A stretch of 50,384 bases of DNA, from positions 1 through 50,384 of the forward strand of contig DEJO01000031.1 in the NCBI GenBank assembly GCA_002353555.1. Direction: 5' to 3'. Both the position numbers and the translations under genes were made by a program. The notes under the pieces were generated by a model, which worked only from the letters and a program-made list of their open reading frames with translations, made no database searches and was not told the origin of the DNA. Position 1 is the stretch's first letter. Each line of letters opens with the position of its first letter. The stretch is from Prevotella sp. UBA2746 (GTDB lineage Bacteria > Bacteroidota > Bacteroidia > Bacteroidales > Bacteroidaceae). Positions 7,221 through 13,719 of the stretch are shown one piece after another.

Positions 7221-8930
7221 CTATTTGACGAATATCTTGCGTCCGTTGGCAATGTAGATGCCACGTGGCAGACCGCTGAGTGATGTCGCCTTGGTGCGTA
7301 CTTTCACACCTGTGAGGGTGTATACGTCGAAGTACTGGGGAGTGGTTTCAACGGGAGAAACCTCAAAGATGTCTGTCACTACCGTACCGCCTTCCTTGAT
7401 CTGGAGTGTCGGCCCGGCACCGGTGCTGCTGTTGGTGACGGCAGAGACGACCTGGTCTACACTGTAAGGCGTGAGGCTGTAGGATGGAGTGAAGATGCTT
7501 TCCTTCTTCGAGCTGCTGTAGTCGGACTGTCCTTTGCAGCCGCTAATCTTGATGCTGTAGTCGTTCTCTCCCGACGAGGAAGCAAACTTATAGTTCGATC
7601 CCTTGCCGTTGAAGACGCCGTTCTGCACATAGATTTGTGCTTTATAGCCAATACCGATGCAGTAGCTGGTGACGTCGCTGCCCCAGTAGCAGTTGACAAG
7701 ATGGACTTTTCCAAAACGTACGCGCGGCATACGTTCACGGCAACCTTTGTCCCACCAGCAACTGACAAACGTAGTGTTCAGCTTGCCTTCGCTGTCTTCA
7801 GCGTCGGCGCCTCCCCAGAGGTCAGAGTAACGGTGGTCGTCGGAACCGCCGGAACCGCCCGACTTAGGAGCAATGAGATAGCGGAAGCGGCACCAGGACA
7901 CGCAGATGTTGTCGCTACTCTTGGTACAGTCGAAGTTGCCGTCGACACCATCCTGGAAGTCGCAATGGTCTACCCACATGTTGGTACACCCCTCGAACGA
8001 GAGGTTGTCGTTGCTGTCGATGTCGTAGGCACCGGCTCCCTTGAAGGTCAGGTTGCGAATGATGATGTTGCTGCACTTAGACAGGAGCAGCCCGCCGTCA
8101 CTCTTGTCACGCTTGCTGTTGTAGATGGTGGCACCGGGAAGTCCGTAGATGGTCTTGTTCTTTGCTCCCTCTACGCTGATGGGCGACGTGATGGTGATGG
8201 TCCCCTTCACGTAGATGGTCTTCGCCGTCGTTCCTTCCAACGCCGACTTCAAGGCACTTCCCGACGTTACGGTGACCGCGTTCTTGTCGCCGCTGCCTGT
8301 TACGCCGGCACCCCATCCCAACGGTTTGTTGGCATCGTAGGCAGAAAGGCTGGAGCTGCCGCCTCCCGATTCGCCTCCACCCGACTCGCCTCCGCCAGAC
8401 TCGCCACCGCCTGATTCGCCACCGCCGGAGTCGGAAGTAGAGAACTTGAAGCCGTAGAAGCCCAGTTTGCTGGCTTCACAGAAGACATGGTAGACGCTGC
8501 CCTTCTTCACGGAGAAGGAGAACGTGCCGTAATACTTCTCCGACTTGGTGATGCCATTGAAAGAAGAGAGCGCCTTGCCGTCTTCCAAGACATAGAACTT
8601 CTTGCCGGCATTCATTACCACAGCCACCTCAAGGGTGCCCGCCTTGCTGACGTCGAACTTGTAGAACGTTCCTGCCGTAGGCTTCTCCACGGGTGTCGGG
8701 TTCGTGCCGTTGCCCTCGGTGAAGGCGGTATAACCGCTCACGCTGGAGCTCTCCTTGGCAGCAATGAAGTCCTTGTCGCCTCCGCCAAAGGTCAGCTTGA
8801 TGCCCGAAACAGACGTGATGGTGCTGCCGCCCTTGATGGTTTCGCCATTTTTCAGGGCATAAGTACCTTGTGCGCACACAGACATGACTATACTGCATAG
8901 TAATGCCGCTAACATAAAGATTCTTTTCAT
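7221..8930 (-). CDS. Secreted pectate lyase (PL1) with T9SS tail
   Basis: Cleaves polygalacturonate by beta-elimination outside the cell. 569 residues: signal peptide 1-20 (ending SVCA), an N-terminal beta module about 22-166 ending SKLGFYGFKF, a flexible linker of five GGGES-type units (168-192), the PL1 parallel beta-helix (about 200-500) and a sorting tail (527-569, VYTLTGVKVR...GIYIANGRK). PL1 hallmarks are visible: WVDHCDF near 319-325 for calcium, and RMPRVRFGKVHLVNCYW near 400-416, which holds the catalytic arginine. The N-terminal module recurs in the 948-residue protein at 1660. No SusC/SusD genes are adjacent. Own promoter and terminator, so a single-gene unit. Confidence 0.93.
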   Translation of the reverse strand: MKRIFMLAALLCSIVMSVCAQGTYALKNGETIKGGSTITSVSGIKLTFGGGDKDFIAAKESSSVSGYTAFTEGNGTNPTPVEKPTAGTFYKFDVSKAGTLEVAVVMNAGKKFYVLEDGKALSSFNGITKSEKYYGTFSFSVKKGSVYHVFCEASKLGFYGFKFSTSDSGGGESGGGESGGGESGGGESGGGSSSLSAYDANKPLGWGAGVTGSGDKNAVTVTSGSALKSALEGTTAKTIYVKGTITITSPISVEGAKNKTIYGLPGATIYNSKRDKSDGGLLLSKCSNIIIRNLTFKGAGAYDIDSNDNLSFEGCTNMWVDHCDFQDGVDGNFDCTKSSDNICVSWCRFRYLIAPKSGGSGGSDDHRYSDLWGGADAEDSEGKLNTTFVSCWWDKGCRERMPRVRFGKVHLVNCYWGSDVTSYCIGIGYKAQIYVQNGVFNGKGSNYKFASSSGENDYSIKISGCKGQSDYSSSKKESIFTPSYSLTPYSVDQVVSAVTNSSTGAGPTLQIKEGGTVVTDIFEVSPVETTPQYFDVYTLTGVKVRTKATSLSGLPRGIYIANGRKIFVK

Positions 8931-8980
8931 TGTTTTTAGTTTTGATTTCGTTTGTTTATCAGTAGATTACTTTTCCGGCA

Positions 8981-9011
8981 CAAAAGTACAAGATTCCTCT
9001 GAATCGGCAAA
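8981..9011 (-). promoter_or_regulatory. Pectate lyase promoter
   Basis: TTTG (9008-9011), 19 bases, TACTTTTG (8981-8988) on the minus strand; about 44 bases of leader to the ATG at 8930. Confidence 0.75.
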
Positions 9012-9128
9012 GAAAAATATGAGAAAAATGACGTTTCCGGCACCACTGATACGTCCACTGATACGTGCGACTTCTTCATGCTGATGCAAAAAATACGATG
9101 AAGTCGTTCCTTTTCGTCAAGAAAATCG

Positions 9129-9136
9129 TATATTTG
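9129..9136 (+). promoter_or_regulatory. -7 box of the antiporter gene
   Basis: TATATTTG 9 bases before the ATG at 9146; no clear TTTG at -33. If this is the promoter the mRNA starts within a few bases of the ATG, and upstream in-frame starts (9065, 9098) cannot be used. Confidence 0.55.
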
Positions 9137-9145
9137 CAACGAATT

Positions 9146-11275
9146 ATGCAATACTTTCCGATAACAGACCCGACGCTGGTCTTCTTTGTCGTGCTGCTGA
9201 TTATCCTGTTGGCACCTATCGTGATGGGACGTCTGCGCATTCCACATATCATTGGTATGGTGTTGGCAGGCGTGCTGGTTGGTCAGTACGGCTTCAACAT
9301 CCTGGAGCGCGATGCGTCGTTTGAGCTGTTCGGAAAGGTGGGACTCTACTACATCATGTTCCTGGCAGGGCTGGAGATGGACATGGAGAACCTGCGCAAG
9401 AACATCGGTCGTGTGGGCGTGTTTGCGCTGCTGACCTTCTCCGTACCCTTCGTGATGACCTTCTTTGCGGGCAGGGCCATGCTCGGCTATTCGGGTATGG
9501 CACTGATGATGCTGGGTTGCCTGATGGCATCGAACACGCTGATAGCCTATCCCATCGTGGGACGCTACGGCTTGCAGCGCCACGAGACGTCAACGCTCAG
9601 CGTGGGTGCGTCGATGACATCGCTCTTCTTTGCACTCGTCGTCTTGGCAGCCACGGTCAACAGCGTGTCGCCGAAAGGTGGCGCTGCCGACAACCAACTG
9701 CTGTTCTGGATGTGGTTTTTGGTGCGTTTCGCCCTGTTCTGCGTCGGCATGGCGTTCCTCGTCCCACGCCTGACGCGCTGGTTCCTGCGCAGCTATTCCG
9801 ATGCCGTCATGCAGTTCATCTTTGTCATGGCGGTGGTGTTCCTCAGTGCCGCCCTCTCCGACTGGATAGGACTGGAGGGAATCTTCGGTGCTTTCCTGGC
9901 AGGACTCATCCTGAACCGCTACATCCCCACGGTGTCGCCGCTGATGAACCGCATTGAGTTCACCGGCAACGCCCTCTTCATACCCTATTTCCTGATAGGT
10001 GTCGGCATGCTCATCAACGTGCGGCTGCTCTTCGAGGGTGGCAACATCTTGTGGGTGGTCTTCTGTATCGTCGTCTTCGGAACGCTCGGCAAGGCGTTGG
10101 CAGCCTATATCTCGGCACTGCTGTTCCGCTTCCCGCTGGTGTGGGGACACATGATGTTCGGTCTGACCTCTGCCCATGCCGCCGGTGCCATCGCCATCGT
10201 CATGGTGGGCAGGCGCATCGAGACGGCTCCGGGTGAGTATCTCTTTGGCGACGACATCCTCAATGGCGTGATTATCATGATTCTGTGTACCTGTGTCATC
10301 TCGACACTGGTGACCGAATATTCGGCTCGTCGCATCCGCCTACAAGAGAAAGAAGCACTGCCAGAGGCGCATCAGTCTGCCGACGACGAGAAGATACTGA
10401 TACCGGTGAAGTATCCGGAGTATGCCGACAACCTGGTAGAGATGGCGATGATGATGCGCAACCCACGGCTGAACCGAGGCCTGGTGGCGCTGAACGTGGT
10501 CTATGACGACACGAACGTGAAGAAGAACCAGGAGGAAGGACGGCGGCTGTTGCACCATCTGCAGCACATGGCGAGTGCCGCCGACGTGCCCTTGCAGACG
10601 CAGGTGCGCATCGCTGCCAACATTGCCAACGGCATCAAGCATGCCTTCAAGGAGTTCCAGGCATCGGAGATCATCATGGGACTGCACTTCCACAAGGAGA
10701 TTTCCAGGAAGTTCTGGGGCGAGTTCACGCAGAGCCTATACAACGGACTGACCAACCAGATCATCATTGCACGTATCATGCAGCCGCTGAACACCATACG
10801 CCGCATAGAGGTGGCGGTGCCGTCGCGGGCTGAGCTGGAGCCCGGTTTCTACCGATGGCTGGAAAGGCTGGGGCGCATGGCGGACAACCTGGACTGCCGC
10901 GTACGCTTCCACGGCCGTCAGGAGACGCTGACGCTGCTCAGCGAATACATTCAGAACCGACATCCCAGCGTCAGGGCTGAGTATACGCCGATGGGACACT
11001 GGAACGAATTGCCAGAGCTGGCGTCGCACATCCGTGAAGACCACATGTTTGTTGTCGTGACCGCCAGAAAGGGTACCATCTCCTTCAAGAACGCACAGGA
11101 ACGTCTGCCCGATGAAATCAACCGCTACTTCTCCGGCAAGTCGCTCATGATCATCTTCCCCGACCAGTATGGTGAGGCAATGGATGCCATGACCTTCTCG
11201 CAGGCACAACACACCGAGGAACGGTCGGTATACGATGTGCTCTTGGAGTGGATTGGGAAGAAGATAAAGCGGTAG
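9146..11275 (+). CDS. CPA2-family cation/proton antiporter with USP-like C-terminus
   Basis: Inner-membrane monovalent cation/H+ antiporter of the KefB/NapA type (Na_H_Exchanger). Start chosen at ATG 9146 because a -7 box (9129-9136) overlaps any longer form; this gives 709 residues starting MQYFPITDPTLVFF. Residues about 5-390 hold roughly a dozen membrane segments with the family stretches RLRIPHIIGMVLAG and YYIMFLAGLEMD. The soluble half (about 430-709) resembles two universal-stress-protein (USP) folds (ILIPVKYPEYADNL, FQASEIIMGLHFH), not the RCK/TrkA-N domain of KefB. Ion specificity cannot be told. lolD follows 97 bases on, perhaps in one operon. Confidence 0.88.
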   Translation: MQYFPITDPTLVFFVVLLIILLAPIVMGRLRIPHIIGMVLAGVLVGQYGFNILERDASFELFGKVGLYYIMFLAGLEMDMENLRKNIGRVGVFALLTFSVPFVMTFFAGRAMLGYSGMALMMLGCLMASNTLIAYPIVGRYGLQRHETSTLSVGASMTSLFFALVVLAATVNSVSPKGGAADNQLLFWMWFLVRFALFCVGMAFLVPRLTRWFLRSYSDAVMQFIFVMAVVFLSAALSDWIGLEGIFGAFLAGLILNRYIPTVSPLMNRIEFTGNALFIPYFLIGVGMLINVRLLFEGGNILWVVFCIVVFGTLGKALAAYISALLFRFPLVWGHMMFGLTSAHAAGAIAIVMVGRRIETAPGEYLFGDDILNGVIIMILCTCVISTLVTEYSARRIRLQEKEALPEAHQSADDEKILIPVKYPEYADNLVEMAMMMRNPRLNRGLVALNVVYDDTNVKKNQEEGRRLLHHLQHMASAADVPLQTQVRIAANIANGIKHAFKEFQASEIIMGLHFHKEISRKFWGEFTQSLYNGLTNQIIIARIMQPLNTIRRIEVAVPSRAELEPGFYRWLERLGRMADNLDCRVRFHGRQETLTLLSEYIQNRHPSVRAEYTPMGHWNELPELASHIREDHMFVVVTARKGTISFKNAQERLPDEINRYFSGKSLMIIFPDQYGEAMDAMTFSQAQHTEERSVYDVLLEWIGKKIKR

Positions 11276-11278
11276 ACG

Positions 11279-11357
11279 GTCGGACAAGTCAGACGATTCC
11301 GACGATTCCGATGATTCCGACAGGTCGGACAAGTCAGACCAGTCCGACCCGTCCGAC
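11279..11357. repeat. Low-order repeat between antiporter and lolD
   Basis: Two copies of GGTCGGACAAGTCAGAC-like sequence (from 11279 and 11324) flank three GATTCCGA units and end in TCCGACCCGTCCGAC. Fills almost the whole gap; no promoter seen. Confidence 0.65.
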
Positions 11358-11372
11358 AATAAAAAAAAGATT

Positions 11373-12029
11373 ATGATAGAAGTAAGAGATATCACGAAGA
11401 GTTTCGGCTCGTTGCAGGTACTGAAAGGCATCAACCTGCAGATCAACAAGGGTGAGGTGGTGAGCATCGTCGGTCCGAGCGGTGCAGGAAAGACGACGTT
11501 GCTACAGATAATCGGTACGCTGGACAAGCCCGACAAGGGCACCGTCATCGTAGACGGAGTGGATGTCGGTGGTCTGTCTGCGAAGAAGCTGAGCGACTTC
11601 CGCAACCAGCACTTAGGCTTTGTGTTCCAGTTTCACCAGTTGTTGCCTGAGTTTACTGCCATTGAGAATGTGATGATTCCTGCCTATATAGCCGGCACGA
11701 AGCATGCTGAGGCTCGGAAACGGGCGGAGGAACTGTTGGCGTTTATGGGATTGACCGACCGTGCCGCACACAAGCCCAACGAACTGTCGGGGGGTGAGAA
11801 GCAGCGGGTGGCGGTGGCACGGGCGCTGATGAACAATCCTGCCGTCATCCTTGCCGACGAACCGTCGGGGTCGCTCGACTCACAAAACAAAAAGGAGTTG
11901 CACCAGCTGTTCTTCGACCTGCGCGACAAGTTCGGTCAGACGTTCGTCATCGTCACCCATGACGAGGAACTGGCTGCACTCACCGACCGCACCATCCACC
12001 TGAAGGATGGGAGGATAATTGATAATTGA
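11373..12029 (+). CDS. lolD: Lipoprotein-releasing ABC transporter ATPase
   Basis: ATP-binding subunit that, with LolC/E-type membrane partners, lifts mature lipoproteins from the inner membrane for transfer to LolA. 218 residues, standard length. Walker A GPSGAGKTT (34-42), Q-loop region FVFQFHQLLPEFTA typical of the MacB/LolD branch, signature LSGGEKQRVAVARAL (about 137-151), Walker B VILADEPSGSLD and the switch histidine in IVTHD. No permease gene is adjacent, so the assignment to LolD rather than FtsE or another MacB-type ATPase rests on sequence style. The final codons (IIDN, stop) are formed by the AT-rich tandem repeat that follows. Confidence 0.88.
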   Translation: MIEVRDITKSFGSLQVLKGINLQINKGEVVSIVGPSGAGKTTLLQIIGTLDKPDKGTVIVDGVDVGGLSAKKLSDFRNQHLGFVFQFHQLLPEFTAIENVMIPAYIAGTKHAEARKRAEELLAFMGLTDRAAHKPNELSGGEKQRVAVARALMNNPAVILADEPSGSLDSQNKKELHQLFFDLRDKFGQTFVIVTHDEELAALTDRTIHLKDGRIIDN

Positions 12030-12228
12030 CAATTGATAATTGACAATTATCGTGCAAACCGAGTGCAATGAAGCTTGCTTCAATTGCCGAGGTGCAGCCG
12101 ATAATCGAACGAAGTTCAATTCACAATTCACAATTCACAATTCATAATTCATAATTGACATTTGAACAGTAACAGATTCTTCATTCTTCATTCTTCATTC
12201 TTCATTTAACAGATTCTTCATTTAACAG
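12010..12228. repeat. Composite of AT-rich tandem repeats
   Basis: Three simple-repeat blocks fill the lolD-tcdA gap: (GATAATT/GACAATT) units at 12012-12048, ACAATTC units around 12117-12158, and ATTCTTC units around 12175-12228 that run to the base before the tcdA ATG. The ATTCTTC block is the same sequence family as the inverted repeat inside metH at 43112-43211. Confidence 0.75.
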
Positions 12229-12930
12229 ATGTTTTCACGAACACAGTTGTTGTTGGGCAAGGCTGCCATGGACAAGTTGGCGAAGGCACATGTGGCGGTC
12301 TTCGGCATTGGCGGTGTGGGCGGCTATGTCGTAGAGGTGTTGGCACGGAGTGGGGTAGGGGCACTTACGCTCATAGACAAGGATGTGGTGGACGTCACCA
12401 ACCTGAACAGGCAGATTATCGCCTTGCACTCAACGGTAGGACAACCGAAGGTGGAGGTGGCACGCCAGCGTGTCCTCGACATCAACCCCGACTGCCGGGT
12501 GACGACCTTCGAAATGTTCTATCTGCCAGAGAATGCTGACAGCTTCGACTTCAGTCAGTATGACTATGTGGTGGACTGTGTAGACACGGTGACGGCAAAG
12601 CTCGACCTCATCAGGCGTTGCCATGAGCAGCAGGTGCCGCTGTTGTCGTGTATGGGGGCTGCCAACAAGATGGATGCAACGGCTTTCCGCGTAGCAGACA
12701 TCTACCAGACGAACATGGACCCGCTGGCAAAGATTATCCGGAAGAAACTTCGCAAGTTAGGCATTCCTCAACAGAAAGTGGTCTATAGTGAGGAAGAACC
12801 GATGACACCTGCAGAGGTCTCGACAGAGACAAAGGCAACCGGTCGTCCCGTACCAGCCAGCAATGCTTTCGTTCCCGCTGCTGCCGGGCTTGTTGCCGGC
12901 GGTGAGGTGGTGAAGGACTTGATCAAGTAA
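12229..12930 (+). CDS. tcdA: tRNA threonylcarbamoyladenosine dehydratase
   Basis: ATP-dependent cyclisation of t6A37 in ANN-decoding tRNAs to ct6A. 233 residues of the E1/ThiF/HesA fold: nucleotide-binding GIGGVGGYVVEVLARSG (26-42), the adenylation site arginine in NLNRQ, and a VDCVDTVTAKL acidic segment. The C-terminal portion with KVVYSEEEP and TGRPVPAS...G.VPAAAGL distinguishes TcdA/YgdL from MoeB and ThiF; no ThiS or MoaD gene is nearby. No promoter is recognisable; the preceding 200 bases are tandem repeat. Confidence 0.92.
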   Translation: MFSRTQLLLGKAAMDKLAKAHVAVFGIGGVGGYVVEVLARSGVGALTLIDKDVVDVTNLNRQIIALHSTVGQPKVEVARQRVLDINPDCRVTTFEMFYLPENADSFDFSQYDYVVDCVDTVTAKLDLIRRCHEQQVPLLSCMGAANKMDATAFRVADIYQTNMDPLAKIIRKKLRKLGIPQQKVVYSEEEPMTPAEVSTETKATGRPVPASNAFVPAAAGLVAGGEVVKDLIK

Positions 12931-12954
12931 ACGACCACCCGACAGCTCCCGACA

Positions 12955-13072
12955 GCCCCACCTCCGACCCCTCCCGCAAGGGGAGGGGAGTATATAGTTT
13001 TGCTCTTCCCCATTTCCCCTATCCTGCCCATCTTGCCCATTCCGTCCATTCCGTCCATCCTGCCCATCCCCC
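12955..13072. repeat. C-rich repeats after tcdA
   Basis: A GC-rich hairpin (CCCCTCCCGCAAGGGGAGGGG, arms near 12970-12990) followed by CC-C-CAT units (TGCCCAT, CCGTCCATT) to 13072. The hairpin belongs to the same loose family as those at 4520, 40524 and 47775; it could also terminate tcdA. Confidence 0.55.
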
Positions 13073-13088
13073 CATTATATAGGAATCA

Positions 13089-13494
13089 ACTATTCACCCA
13101 TTCACTTTCCGGCTTAACAAGCTGAAAACCAGGATATAACACCAGTGAATAGTGACGAAAAGCGGGCTTTGACTATTCACTATTTGCATTGTTTTGCGAA
13201 ATAGCTTGACACCTATTGCCCCGTCAGGAATAGTGTTTCCGTTTTGTTTCAACAAGAGAAACAAAGTGTTTCCACCGTAGGAACAAATTGTTTCAGCCGA
13301 AGAAACAAACTGTTTCCATCGGAGAAATAAAAGTGAAACAGCCCTGTTTATCGGTCATTGCAGCTGTTTTTGCCCTAAAAGTTTAAAGAATTGAGTAAAA
13401 AGTGAATAGTTGCCGATGTACGTTTCTTCACTATTCACCACATTAATGCTCAGTATTTCAGCTTGTTAAGCCAGAAAGTGAACAGGTGAACAGT
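13089..13494. repeat. 406-bp element with 39-bp terminal inverted repeats
   Basis: Left end 13089-13127 (ACTATTCACCCATTC...) and right end 13456-13494 (...GAACAGGTGAACAGT) are inverted repeats matching at 35 of 39 positions. The interior holds a 22-bp tandem array (13235-13316), an ATAGTGAC direct repeat, and no convincing gene. MITE-like; no transposase seen. The right arm is also part of a second dispersed repeat (13454-13589). Confidence 0.75.
13235..13316. repeat. 22-bp palindromic tandem array
   Basis: GTTTC cores at 13246, 13268, 13290 and 13312 are exactly 22 bp apart. Each unit pairs GAAACAAA with TTGTTTC-like sequence across a variable base. Same period as the arrays at 5534-5728 but a different sequence. 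Confidence 0.8.
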
Positions 13495-13589
13495 GAATAG
13501 TGACAAAATAGGGAAATACCGTTTCCGTCGTTCACATTTTGGTAAAACTTTCCAACAATACACATTCTTCAAGTCATCAACTCATTTTA
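13454..13589. repeat. Dispersed repeat, copy A
   Basis: About 135 bp resembling 46820-46949; identical blocks include AAGTGAACAGGTGAACAGT and CCGTCGTTCACATTTTGG. Both copies are gene-free. Confidence 0.75.
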
Positions 13590-13635
13590 TTTCCTGTTGC
13601 CAGCATCGATTGTCGCTGTTTTCTTGTGCTTGTCG

Positions 13636-13660
13636 CTGTAACTCTCCGCGAGAGTTACAG
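13636..13660. repeat. Palindromic site, left copy (possible recombination site)
   Basis: CTGTAACTCTC, spacer CGC, GAGAGTTACAG: perfect 11-bp arms. The reverse complement of its central 23 bp occurs at 19298-19320, beyond the recombinase gene. Alternatively read as 9-bp arms around a 7-bp spacer, a size usual for tyrosine recombinase core sites. It sits 5 bp before the lipoprotein promoter. Confidence 0.6.
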
Positions 13661-13664
13661 TGCA

Positions 13665-13695
13665 TTTGGTATAAAAAGATAAAGGTTTATGTTTG
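13665..13695 (+). promoter_or_regulatory. Promoter of the collagen-like lipoprotein
   Basis: TTTG (13665-13668), 19 bases, TATGTTTG (13688-13695): a full pattern match just inside the left palindromic site. Leader to the ATG at 13720 is short, under 20 bases. Confidence 0.8.
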
Positions 13696-13719
13696 TTTAA
13701 TAATTAATTTTAAGATTTT

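Noticed and set aside
9065..9145. N-terminal extension of the antiporter
   Set aside because: The extension is charged, overlaps the -7 box, and is not needed for the first membrane helix.
12783..13067. Minus-strand frame with MGRMDGMDG repeats
   Set aside because: It reads through a simple CC-CAT repeat and the tcdA 3' end; low complexity with no start signal.
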